DNA of 64,000 nucleotides from Fen-178 sp963722575 (GTDB lineage Bacteria; Acidobacteriota; Terriglobia; Bryobacterales; Bryobacteraceae), in contig CAVRNR010000005.1 in the NCBI GenBank assembly GCA_963722575.1, forward strand, positions 682,001 through 746,000, read 5' to 3'. Both the position numbers and the translations under genes were made by a program. Positions 16,867 through 24,358 of this stretch are shown here, in pieces; position 1 is the first letter of the stretch, and every line of letters starts with the position of its first letter. Below the pieces are notes generated by a model. That model ran no database searches. It saw only the letters and a program-made list of their open reading frames with translations, and was not told the origin of the DNA.

Positions 16867-18279
16867 TCAGTTGGCGCCGTGCCCGATGAGCACATGCGGA
16901 ATGGTGCGCAGCAAAATCTTCCAATCCAGCGCCAACGACCAATTATCAATGTACTGCATATCCAGCTTCATCCAGGTTTCGAAATCCACGTTATCGCGCC
17001 CCGAAATGGCCCACAGGCAGGTGAGACCGGGACGCATGCGCAGGCGGCGGCGCTGCCACCGCTGGTACCGGTCGACTTCGCCGGGAACCGCCGGGCGCGG
17101 TCCCACCAGCGACATGTCGCCGCGCAGCACGTTCCATAACTGCGGCCATTCGTCGATGGAAAACTTCCGCAGGTAGCGCCCCACAGTGGTCAGCCGCGGA
17201 TCATGCGGAATCTTGAACACCGTCTCGCGCGTGTTGAGGTGCTCCAGCGCGGGCTTCAGCTCCTCCGCGTTCTGGCACATGGAACGGAACTTGTAAAACA
17301 GGAAGCGGCGGCCATTCAACCCGCAGCGCACCTGGCGAAAGATCGCGGGGCCGGGCGAAGTCAGCCGGATCAGAATCGAAATCGCCGCCATGAAGGGCGC
17401 CAGCACCACCAGGCCGGCGGCGGCGACGGCGATATCGGTCAGGCGCTTCACCAGCAGCCGGATCTCGTCGTAAGGGGCCGCGGAAAACGTCAGCAGGGGC
17501 GTCGAGCCGAGGCGGTCGAGCGAGACCGTGCTGTTGACGTGCGGGAAGAAATCCACCGCCACCCGCGTGCGCACGCCTTCCTCATCGCACAGCAGGAAAA
17601 CCTCTTCCAGGTTGGCGAGGCTCTCGCTGCCCACCGCGAAGATGATCTCATCCACCACGTGCTGCCGCAGAATGGAGGGCAACTCGCCGATGGGCTGGAC
17701 TTTGTACAGCGCGCCGAGCGCGATTTCAGCGGGTGCGTCTTCCGATTGCTCACTCAGAAAGCCGCGCAACCGGACGCCGTATTCCGCCGATTGTTCCAGC
17801 GCCTCCGCCATGCGAATGGCGCGCTCCCCGGTCCCCACCACCATCACGTAGTGCGGCGCGGCAAACCCGCGGCGGATCACTCCCACCGCCCGCCCCGCCG
17901 TCAGCCGGAACAGCAGCAGCAGAACCCAGGCGTAAGCGGAGAACAGGCCCAGGAAGAAGCGGCTGAGGTCCAGGCGCAGCACGTACTCGAACAGCACCAG
18001 GCACAGCGCGCCAAAAACGCACTGGCGCACGGTATCGCGCAGGATGATCCGCGGGTGCCCGGAATCGAGCTTTTCGTAAATCCCCAGCCACAGCCCGATG
18101 GTGACCCAGGCGACCAGCGCGAACCCCAAAACCAGGGCCTTTTGCTCCACGGTCAGATAGAACACGCGCTGGAGGTGCAGGATCGCGCGCGTCTGGTATG
18201 CCGCCTGGAAGGCCAGCGCAACCAGGATGATGTCGGATAGTCCAAACAAAACACGGGCTTTACGCGGCCGAGTGAACAT
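16867..18279 (-). CDS. Undecaprenyl-phosphate sugar phosphotransferase (WcaJ/WbaP-like)
   Basis: Starts repeat-unit assembly of an exopolysaccharide or O-antigen by moving a sugar-1-phosphate onto undecaprenyl phosphate at the inner membrane. The 470-aa protein has four N-terminal helices (to about 130), a CoA-binding-like Rossmann region (VMVVGTGERAIRMAEAL), a further membrane hairpin, and the C-terminal sugar-transferase domain with FYKFRSM, KFSIDEWPQLWNVLRGDMS and LVGPRPAVPGE. The full PF13727-type N-terminus argues for the polyisoprenyl-phosphate hexose-1-phosphate group. No glycosyltransferase cluster is adjacent; galE at 9408 could supply a nucleotide sugar. Confidence 0.9.
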   Translation of the reverse strand: MFTRPRKARVLFGLSDIILVALAFQAAYQTRAILHLQRVFYLTVEQKALVLGFALVAWVTIGLWLGIYEKLDSGHPRIILRDTVRQCVFGALCLVLFEYVLRLDLSRFFLGLFSAYAWVLLLLFRLTAGRAVGVIRRGFAAPHYVMVVGTGERAIRMAEALEQSAEYGVRLRGFLSEQSEDAPAEIALGALYKVQPIGELPSILRQHVVDEIIFAVGSESLANLEEVFLLCDEEGVRTRVAVDFFPHVNSTVSLDRLGSTPLLTFSAAPYDEIRLLVKRLTDIAVAAAGLVVLAPFMAAISILIRLTSPGPAIFRQVRCGLNGRRFLFYKFRSMCQNAEELKPALEHLNTRETVFKIPHDPRLTTVGRYLRKFSIDEWPQLWNVLRGDMSLVGPRPAVPGEVDRYQRWQRRRLRMRPGLTCLWAISGRDNVDFETWMKLDMQYIDNWSLALDWKILLRTIPHVLIGHGAN

Positions 18280-18330
18280 CCGCAGTTAGGATAACATGGG
18301 GTAAGGGGGAAGGGATGATCTGCGGCGATA

Positions 18331-18540
18331 CGCTCAGCCCCGTAGGGGCGCCGGAAAGTAGCCCAGCGCGTGAGCGCTGGGGAAGCGGCCCGAAGCCTGC
18401 CAGCCCCGGCACGGGGCGTAAGAAAGCGCCGCCCGCCGATCGCGGAGGGCGGCCGTCGAAGCCCTTCTTCCGTCCCTACCCGGGGCTTCCCATGGCTCAC
18501 GCCATGGGCTATTATCTTTCGCCCCTACGGGCTGATCTTC
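18331..18540. repeat. Palindromic repeat element C
   Basis: About 210 bases built from nested hairpins. The ends are mutually inverted: TCAGCCCCGTAGGGGCG on the left against CGCCCCTACGGGCTGA on the right. Inside are CCCAGCGCGTGAGCGCTGGG (18364-18383) and CCCATGGCTCACGCCATGGG (18490-18509), and both halves contain a GTAGCCC/GGGCTA continuation. It looks like a REP/BIME-type or MITE-type element and carries no gene. Its right end supplies the last codons and stop of the nucleotidyltransferase gene. Confidence 0.75.
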
Positions 18541-19183
18541 CGCGCTTGCTCGACTCGGAGGGTGACGCTGGCCGGGTCATCCGAGCCCGAGCCACTCTTG
18601 TAACCTCACCTTCATCGCCTATCAGGAAGATCTTCGGGCCGGCCACAACACTCGAAAGGAAGTGGTGGCCTCCAGCGAGTTTACGACAGAACTCCTCGGG
18701 GCGATAGACGGAGGGATTCACCTCGCGCCCAAGCTCCCGCTGTGCTTCAGTGAGGGCCGAAACGACATCTTGCAGCGAAATGCGCTCGCCCACCACTATC
18801 ACATCAACGTCGCTTGCCGCCGTTTCGCCGCCAGTCGCCAGCGAGCCATAAATGAAGGCGAATTGAATCTTGCCGGCCAGGGCGACGAGGCCATCCTTCA
18901 GAACTTGAGCGACGCCGAAGGTTTTGCGAATGAGGCCGTGAAGCTCATCGAACACCGGGCACGCGCGGTTGGCCTGATAATACGTTTGACGGCCTTCCAC
19001 CGTCCGGACGAGAATTCCGGCCCCGGTGAGCTGTTGGAGGTCCCGCTGCACGGCTCCCGAGCCGAGGCCGGCGATACGGATGATTTGACGCTGATAGAAT
19101 CGCTCGCCGGCATGGCCAAAAAGCAGGCGCAGCACGGCTTGCCTGGTGGCGCTGAAGAGGGCTGTACCGATAGTTGAACCCAT
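18512..19183 (-). CDS. HTH-nucleotidyltransferase (MNT-domain) protein
   Basis: A 223-aa protein joining two domains. Residues 1-85 form an ArsR-like winged helix (RQAVLRLLFGHAGERFYQRQ, then GSGAVQRDLQQLTGAGILV). Residues 100-190 form a minimal nucleotidyltransferase domain with FIYGSLATG and SDVDVIVVG (G-S-x9-D-x-D, catalytic aspartates visible). Such proteins act as antitoxin-like AMPylators or regulators. ATG 19183 is chosen because the promoter described at 19187-19222 ends just before it, implying a leaderless or very short leader mRNA. The last residues (KRGRSARRGER) and the stop come from repeat C, so the native C-terminus has probably been replaced. Confidence 0.78.
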   Translation of the reverse strand: MGSTIGTALFSATRQAVLRLLFGHAGERFYQRQIIRIAGLGSGAVQRDLQQLTGAGILVRTVEGRQTYYQANRACPVFDELHGLIRKTFGVAQVLKDGLVALAGKIQFAFIYGSLATGGETAASDVDVIVVGERISLQDVVSALTEAQRELGREVNPSVYRPEEFCRKLAGGHHFLSSVVAGPKIFLIGDEGEVTRVARARMTRPASPSESSKRGRSARRGER

Positions 19184-19186
19184 TTC

Positions 19187-19222
19187 AAGTACGATAATAC
19201 CCAATGTGGGTTCGTTCGTCAA
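19187..19222 (-). promoter_or_regulatory. Sigma70-type promoter with palindromic operator candidate
   Basis: On the minus strand TTGACG (19217-19222) and TATTAT (19194-19199) are separated by exactly 17 bases, a near-consensus promoter. The spacer contains the perfect inverted repeat ACCCA-CAT-TGGGT (19199-19211), well placed for a repressor that blocks polymerase. The expected start of transcription is within a few bases of ATG 19183. Since that gene encodes an HTH protein, self-repression is a reasonable inference. Confidence 0.7.
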
Positions 19223-19228
19223 GCCTGG

Positions 19229-20278
19229 TCATTGAAATGGGAGCTTGAACCGCGCTTCCAGCTTTTCGGCTTCAGCCGCACGGCCGCGCTGCCGGAGGAA
19301 TCCGGCGTAGTTGCGAACGTCGATGGCGGTCAAGGGGTGGTCGGGACCCAGCGCTTTTTCGTAAATGGCGAGGGCGCGCTGGTGCAGCGGCTCGGCTTCC
19401 GCGCACCGCGCGCGGCCCTTGAGGCAGTAACCACTCCGGTTGAGAAGATGGGCTGCTACCACGGAATCAAACCCGAAGTCTTCCACCAGCCGGCCGGCCA
19501 CTATATTGTCCAGAATGAGCAGCCACCCGGTCTACCGTTCGAGCCAGCGGCGCATCGCCTCGGCCGCCACGTTGGCGTCCCTTTCGTCTTTCTCGGGCAG
19601 GTCCAGCAGGCTCGCGATCGCGCCGAAGCCGGAGACCAGTGCGTCGCGGGAATCGGCCTGGCTCCAGATCACGGCGCGGTATTGGTCCCGATGGCGGTAG
19701 GCGTACTCGATGGCGGTCTGCGTCTTGCCGATTCCGGCCCGGCCGGTGAAGAACGGATTGCGCGGCGGGAGGCTCCAGTAGAGATAATCGGCCTTGCGCT
19801 GCTTCGGCGCCAGCGCGGGCATTCGTACGCGCGACTGGCCCATGAGGTGAAGGCGCAGTTCCTCGTACCCCTGCCCGGTGTGGAGCGCGAAATGTTGGTA
19901 TCGCTGGAGGCCAAGCGGAATGTGCGCGCTATCGGCGTCCGTGAGCAGAACGGGAAAGAACTTCTCGTTGACCCCACCGGCGTTGTACAGAAGTTGGCGA
20001 ATGAACCCCGCTTCCGAGGTGGCGCCCAGGCCCTTCCCGGTCTCTTCCTCGCCATCGTACCGCCGCCGGTAGGTTGCCGTGCAGACCACCAGCACAAAGC
20101 CGGCGTCCCGGATCTGCCGCTGCCCCCACAATTCCCAGCCCTCGGCGGGAAAGCTCTGGTATTGATCCAGCACCGCGTCGATGCCGTCCGCGCGCAGCCT
20201 GTCCGCCAGCGTCAGTACTTTCGCATCGCGCTCGGGCGAATCGTGGCTGTAGCTGATAAAGACCGTCGGCGATTCCAT
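19229..20278 (-). pseudogene. SEFIR-NTPase-TPR protein gene, degraded
   Basis: One continuous frame of 350 codons with an internal TAG at 19532-19534. Part one (residues 1-150) is a SEFIR/TIR-like signalling domain: VFISYSHDSPERDAKVLTLA, DGIDAVLDQYQ, FVLVVCTATY, KFFPVLL. Part two is a STAND-type NTPase fragment with P-loop GRAGIGKTQTAIEYAYRH, where the segment between FFTGR and the P-loop is missing. After the TAG the frame reads TGWLLILDN (Walker B), then jumps to a single TPR unit (AEAEPLHQRALAIYEKALGP). Compared with intact SEFIR-NB-TPR proteins, most of the NTPase and the TPR array is deleted. Such architectures belong to NLR-like signalling or defence proteins; here it is a wreck. It lies 21 bases after the anti-sigma gene. 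Confidence 0.75.
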
Positions 20279-20299
20279 CCAGGAGCCTGGCCGCGAAGG

Positions 20300-20542
20300 C
20301 TACGTCCGCTTCTCCGCCATCTTCTTTTCCAGCGCCTGCATCAGACGCGTCTCCACGTCGGGCGGAATCGGATACGGGTCCATGCCTTTATAAATCTGGA
20401 TGGTCTTCTTGGTGGTGTCGGCGATTACCCAGCAATTCGGGCACTCCGAGATGTGCCGATCCAGCTTGGCCCGGGTTTCGGCATCGATAGATTCGTCCAG
20501 GTACTCGCTCAATTCATTCAGAAAGTCTTTACATGTAAGCAA
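20300..20542 (-). CDS. Anti-sigma factor, zinc-finger (zf-HC2) type
   Basis: An 80-aa protein with the zinc-binding anti-sigma motif H-x3-C-x2-C (HISECPNC) and an upstream cysteine (LTCKDFLNEL), matching the ZAS fold that holds group IV sigma factors inactive. It starts at TTG 20542, overlapping the 3' end of the sigma gene by 14 bases, the standard coupled arrangement. No membrane segment is present, so it is a soluble anti-sigma that may respond to redox or another cytoplasmic signal. Confidence 0.85.
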   Translation of the reverse strand: MLTCKDFLNELSEYLDESIDAETRAKLDRHISECPNCWVIADTTKKTIQIYKGMDPYPIPPDVETRLMQALEKKMAEKRT

Positions 20543-21149
20543 AGGCGTCGTCCCCCTTGCGTTTGAAGAAACGCGTCAGCCTTTCGCGCAACTGCAAGCG
20601 GGCTCGCAACAGCCTGCTCTTCACGGCCGGCACGGTGAGGCCCAGCACATCCGCCGTCTCCTCGGTCGAAAGCTCGTCGATGTCGCGCAGCACGAAAACC
20701 GAGCGGTACGGCGGCTCCAGGCTCTGAATCGCCGAATCCAGAATGCCGCCGAGTTCCTCCCGCGAAAAACGCTGCTCCGGGTCCTCGCCCCACGCTGCGA
20801 TCTCCCGCACCACCGTGTCTTCGCCGGTATCGATGGTCTCATCGAGCGATACCGACCGGTCGGTCTTCCGGCGGCGCAACTTCATGAGCGCCTGGTTCAC
20901 CGCAATGCGAACAATCCAGGTGTAGAACTTCGAGTTGCCCTGAAACTGGTCCAGGTGCTCGTACGCTTTCAGGAACGTCTCTTGCAGAACGTCTTCCGCA
21001 TCCTCGCGGTTCTGCGTCACGTGCTGGGCCAGCCGGAAAATCTTGCCTTCGTATTGCTTCACCAACTCCCCGAAGGCCCGGGCATCGCCTTCCCGCGCCT
21101 GCGCCACCAGCGGGGTGTCGTCGATCCCGGCTTGACTGGAGACAATCAT
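20529..21149 (-). CDS. ECF RNA polymerase sigma factor
   Basis: A 206-aa extracytoplasmic-function sigma factor. Region 2 is seen as FGELVKQYEGKIFRLA through DAEDVLQETFLKAYEHL and FYTWIVRIAVNQALMKLRR (contacts to -10 DNA), and region 4 as LEPPYRSVFVLRDIDELS then TADVLGLTVPAVKSRLLRAR (HTH for -35). The start ATG 21149 (MIVSSQAG) is chosen because the upstream frame runs into a family A repeat. A 45-residue acidic linker lies between regions 2 and 4. It forms a pair with the overlapping anti-sigma gene. Confidence 0.92.
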   Translation of the reverse strand: MIVSSQAGIDDTPLVAQAREGDARAFGELVKQYEGKIFRLAQHVTQNREDAEDVLQETFLKAYEHLDQFQGNSKFYTWIVRIAVNQALMKLRRRKTDRSVSLDETIDTGEDTVVREIAAWGEDPEQRFSREELGGILDSAIQSLEPPYRSVFVLRDIDELSTEETADVLGLTVPAVKSRLLRARLQLRERLTRFFKRKGDDAFAYM

Positions 21150-21182
21150 GAGCCTTTGTTCATGATAACGCAGGCGCATTCC

Positions 21183-21270
21183 GTGGGGCAGATTGGCAAT
21201 CTGCGGCGGGTTGGCAACCCGCCAGTTGCGCCGATTCCCAATCGGCGCGCAGGATACCATCCTGCCCCAC
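21183..21270. repeat. Hairpin repeat family A, full-length copy
   Basis: Bounded by GTGGGGCAG and its complement CTGCCCCAC. Between them are the hairpins CAGATTGGCAATCTG, GCGGGTTGGCAACCCGC, CGCCGATTCCCAATCGGCG and AGGATACCATCCT. It lies in the divergent spacer between the sigma factor and thrS. Confidence 0.85.
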
Positions 21271-21302
21271 AATCGCCGCGCGTGTTACGCTGAAAATTCC
21301 CT

Positions 21303-23237
21303 ATGAGCAACATCGAGATCACTCTGCCCGACGGCAGCAAACAGCCCGTCGAGCCGGGGACGACCCCCATCGATATCGCCAAATCCATCAGCCCTCGCCT
21401 CGCCGACGCGGCCATCGTCGCCAGGGTCGACGGAGAGTTGTACGACCTCACCCGCCCTCTCGAAAAGGACGCCGCCTTGCAGATCCTCACCGCCAAGGAT
21501 CCCGAGTCGCTCAGTGTCTACCGCCATTCCTCCGCCCATCTTCTGGCCGCCGCCGTGCTCGAACTCTATCCCGAAACCAAGCTGGGCATCGGGCCGGCCA
21601 TCGACAACGGCTTCTACTACGACTTCGACCGCCCCGCGCCGTTCACGCCGGAGGACCTCGAGAAGATCGAGAAGAAAATGTGGGAGCTTCAATCGCGCGA
21701 CCTCCCCTACCAGCGTATCTATACCCGCAAGGACGAAGGCCTCAAAAAGTATTCCGACGCCTGGATGAAATGCGAGCTCATCGATGAGCGCGCCGGCGAG
21801 GTCTTCTCCGAGTACACCCTGGGACCCCACTTCATCGATTTCTGCCGCGGTCCGCACGTGCCCAGCACCTCCAAAATCAAGGCGTTCAAGCTGCTCTCCA
21901 TCGCCGGCGCCTATTGGAAGGGCGACGAGCACAACAAGCAGTTGCAGCGCATCTACGGCACTGCCTTCTTCACGCAAAAGGACCTGGACGCGTATCTCAA
22001 GCAGGTCGAAGAGGCCAAAAAACGCGACCACCGCAAGCTGGGCAAGGAGCTGGACCTGTTCAGCATCCAGGAGCTGGCCGGTCCCGGCCTCATCTTCTTC
22101 CACCCCAAGGGCGGCATCATCCGCAAGCTGCTGGAAGACTGGATGCGCGACCAGTACCTGAAGCGCGGCTACTCGCTGGTCTACACCCCCCACGTGGCCC
22201 GCTTCGACTTGTGGAAGACTTCGGGCCACGCCGGTTTTTACGCCCAGAACATGTTCACGCGCATGGAGCTGGACGACGCCGAGTACCAGCTCAAGCCCAT
22301 GAACTGCCCCTTCCACATCCTCATCTACAAGGATAAGCAGCACAGCTACCGCGACCTTCCGGTCCGCCTGGGCGAGCTCGGCACCGTCTACCGCTACGAG
22401 CGCTCCGGCGTGCTCAACGGCCTGTTCCGCGTGCGCGGCTTCACGCAGGATGACGCCCACATCTTCTGCGCGCCGGAGCAGATCGAAGACGAAATTGTCG
22501 ACTGCCTGCAATTCGCGGTCGACACCCTCACCACGTACGGCTTCCACGAGTACCATGCCGAGCTTTCCACTTGGGACGGCGGCGCGAGCGGCAAGTACGA
22601 TGGATCGCCCGAGCAGTGGCGGATCGGCGAAGATGCATTGCGCCGTGCCACCGAGCGGCTCAACATCCAGGCTAAGGTGATGCCCGACGAGGCCGCCTTC
22701 TACGGGCCGAAGGTCGACATTAAGCTGGTCGACGCTATCGGACGCCCCTGGCAGCTTTCCACCGTGCAATTCGATTTCACTTTGCCGCGCCGCTTCGAGC
22801 TGGAATATATCGGCGAGGACGGCAAGCCGCACCAGCCCCTGATGGTGCACCGCGCGCTCTACGGCTCCATCGAGCGCTTCTTCGGCATTCTGATCGAGCA
22901 CTACGCCGGCGCCTTCCCGGTATGGCTGGCGCCCGTGCAGGCCATCGTGCTGCCCATTACCGACCGCCAGACCGAATACGCGCGAAATGTGCGCCAGCAG
23001 CTCGACGCCGCCGGCATTCGCGCGACGGTGGATGAGCGCAGCGAGAAGGTCAACCTCAAAATTCGCGACGCGCAGATGCAGAAGATCCCCTACATGCTGG
23101 TGGTGGGCGATCGCGAACAGCAGAGCGGCAAGGTAGCCGTGCGCAACCGCAAGCTCGGCGACCAGGGCGCCCAGCCGCTCGCCGATTTCATGGCCGCCGT
23201 TCGCAAGCTGATCGACGACAAAGCCGCCTCGGAGTGA
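21303..23237 (+). CDS. thrS: Threonine--tRNA ligase
   Basis: Charges tRNA-Thr with threonine in the cytosol; 644 aa, normal for the family. Domains in order: TGS (1-62, TLPDGSKQPVEPGTTPIDIA), the editing/SAD region with HSSAHLLAAAVLELYP, then the class II catalytic core with MNCPFH (zinc cysteine), motif 2 around GTVYRYERSGVLNGLFRVRGF-type residues, and motif 3 in PVWLAPVQAIVLP, then the anticodon-binding domain. No T-box-like leader is possible in the short upstream spacer. The stop overlaps the GTG start of the next gene (GTGA), so the two are translationally coupled. Confidence 0.97.
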   Translation: MSNIEITLPDGSKQPVEPGTTPIDIAKSISPRLADAAIVARVDGELYDLTRPLEKDAALQILTAKDPESLSVYRHSSAHLLAAAVLELYPETKLGIGPAIDNGFYYDFDRPAPFTPEDLEKIEKKMWELQSRDLPYQRIYTRKDEGLKKYSDAWMKCELIDERAGEVFSEYTLGPHFIDFCRGPHVPSTSKIKAFKLLSIAGAYWKGDEHNKQLQRIYGTAFFTQKDLDAYLKQVEEAKKRDHRKLGKELDLFSIQELAGPGLIFFHPKGGIIRKLLEDWMRDQYLKRGYSLVYTPHVARFDLWKTSGHAGFYAQNMFTRMELDDAEYQLKPMNCPFHILIYKDKQHSYRDLPVRLGELGTVYRYERSGVLNGLFRVRGFTQDDAHIFCAPEQIEDEIVDCLQFAVDTLTTYGFHEYHAELSTWDGGASGKYDGSPEQWRIGEDALRRATERLNIQAKVMPDEAAFYGPKVDIKLVDAIGRPWQLSTVQFDFTLPRRFELEYIGEDGKPHQPLMVHRALYGSIERFFGILIEHYAGAFPVWLAPVQAIVLPITDRQTEYARNVRQQLDAAGIRATVDERSEKVNLKIRDAQMQKIPYMLVVGDREQQSGKVAVRNRKLGDQGAQPLADFMAAVRKLIDDKAASE

Positions 23238-24358
23238 CGGTGATCGAAGTCACCGCTGACCTCGCGTCCTTGGACGCCGCCATTGAAGCGTTACCCAACA
23301 CTCCGGCGGTCTTCGCGCTCTGGCCCCACCAAGGCGCCCCGTATCTCTCCAAGACGGCCCTTCTGCGCCGCCGCCTGCTGCGCCTCCTGAAAGAACGCGA
23401 GAAGCCCTCGCGCCTGCTGAACCTGCGCCACACCGTCGCGCGCATCGAGTACTGGCTCACCGGCTCCGCCTTCGAATCGGCCGTGGTGCTCTATGAGCAG
23501 GCGCGCCGCCACTTCCCCGATTCGTATCTGGATCTGCTCAAACTGCGCATGCCGCCCTACCTCAAAATCGTTCTCACCAACGAGTTTCCGCGCAGCCACA
23601 TCACCACCCATCTCACCCGCACCGGCGGCCTGTATTTCGGCCCGTTCCGCTCGCGCGCTTCCGCCGAAAAATTCGAATCCCAGTTTCTAGACCTCTTCCA
23701 ACTGCGCCGCTGCCAGGAAGACCTGCTCCCCTCAGCAGCGCACCCCGGCTGCATCTACGGCGAAATGAGCATGTGCCTGCGCCCGTGCCAGTTGGTGGTG
23801 GGCCCCGCCGAGTATGCCCACGAAGTCGCCCGCGTGGTGGAGTTCCTGCGCACCGATGGCCGCTCGCTCGCGGATGCCATCGCGCATTCCCGCGACCGGC
23901 TCAGCGACTCGATGCAGTTCGAGGAGGCCGCGCGCCAGCACAAGCGTCTCGAAAAGGTGGAGGACGTGCTGAGACTGCGCGACGACTTGGCGCGCGATGT
24001 GGACCGTCTGAACGGCGTCGCCATCACGCGTTCCCTGGCACCCTTTGCCGTCGAGATGTGGTTCATGCGCGATGGCAACTGGCAGCAGCCGCAGCGCTTT
24101 GGTTTCGAAGTGCGCGAAGGCAAGCCGGTCTCGCTCGACCACAGCCTGCGCGAGACGTTCGCCCGGGTCACACCGCGAAAGCTCGGGCTCCGCGAGCGTC
24201 AGGAATATTTGGCCCTGCTGGCGCGCTGGTACTACTCGAGTTGGCGCGAAGGCGAATGGATCAGCTTCGAAAGCTACCAGGATATACCGTACCGGAAGTT
24301 GGTGAATGCGGTGTCAAGGGTGAGCCACGGGGAGAGCGGCGGACTGCCCCGCGAATAA
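23234..24358 (+). CDS. UvrC-like protein lacking the C-terminal nuclease half
   Basis: A 374-aa relative of the N-terminal half of excinuclease subunit UvrC. The GIY-YIG region is degenerate: AVFALW replaces GVY-type and PYLSKT replaces YIGKA, though a downstream arginine cluster and the glutamate in FESAVVLYEQA remain. YFGPFRSRASAEKF is the conserved UvrC segment that follows. Four cysteines spaced C-x12-C-x7-C-x3-C (CQEDLL...GCIYGEMSMCLRPC) match the UvrC iron-sulfur ligands (x11, x7, x3 in E. coli). A UVR-like UvrB-binding helix pair follows (SMQFEEAARQHKRLEKVEDVL). The RNase H-like endonuclease and HhH domains are missing. It is coupled to thrS by a GTGA overlap. It may be a repair accessory factor or have another role. 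Confidence 0.75.
   Translation: MTVIEVTADLASLDAAIEALPNTPAVFALWPHQGAPYLSKTALLRRRLLRLLKEREKPSRLLNLRHTVARIEYWLTGSAFESAVVLYEQARRHFPDSYLDLLKLRMPPYLKIVLTNEFPRSHITTHLTRTGGLYFGPFRSRASAEKFESQFLDLFQLRRCQEDLLPSAAHPGCIYGEMSMCLRPCQLVVGPAEYAHEVARVVEFLRTDGRSLADAIAHSRDRLSDSMQFEEAARQHKRLEKVEDVLRLRDDLARDVDRLNGVAITRSLAPFAVEMWFMRDGNWQQPQRFGFEVREGKPVSLDHSLRETFARVTPRKLGLRERQEYLALLARWYYSSWREGEWISFESYQDIPYRKLVNAVSRVSHGESGGLPRE

Noticed and set aside
20529..21272. Longer ECF sigma factor starting at 21272
   Set aside because: The extra 41 residues are translated repeat A (including its hairpins) and the normal region 2 begins after ATG 21149.
21285..22901. 538-codon minus-strand open frame opposite thrS
   Set aside because: Complementary to the conserved synthetase core; composition biased to valine, glutamate and glycine as expected of a shadow.
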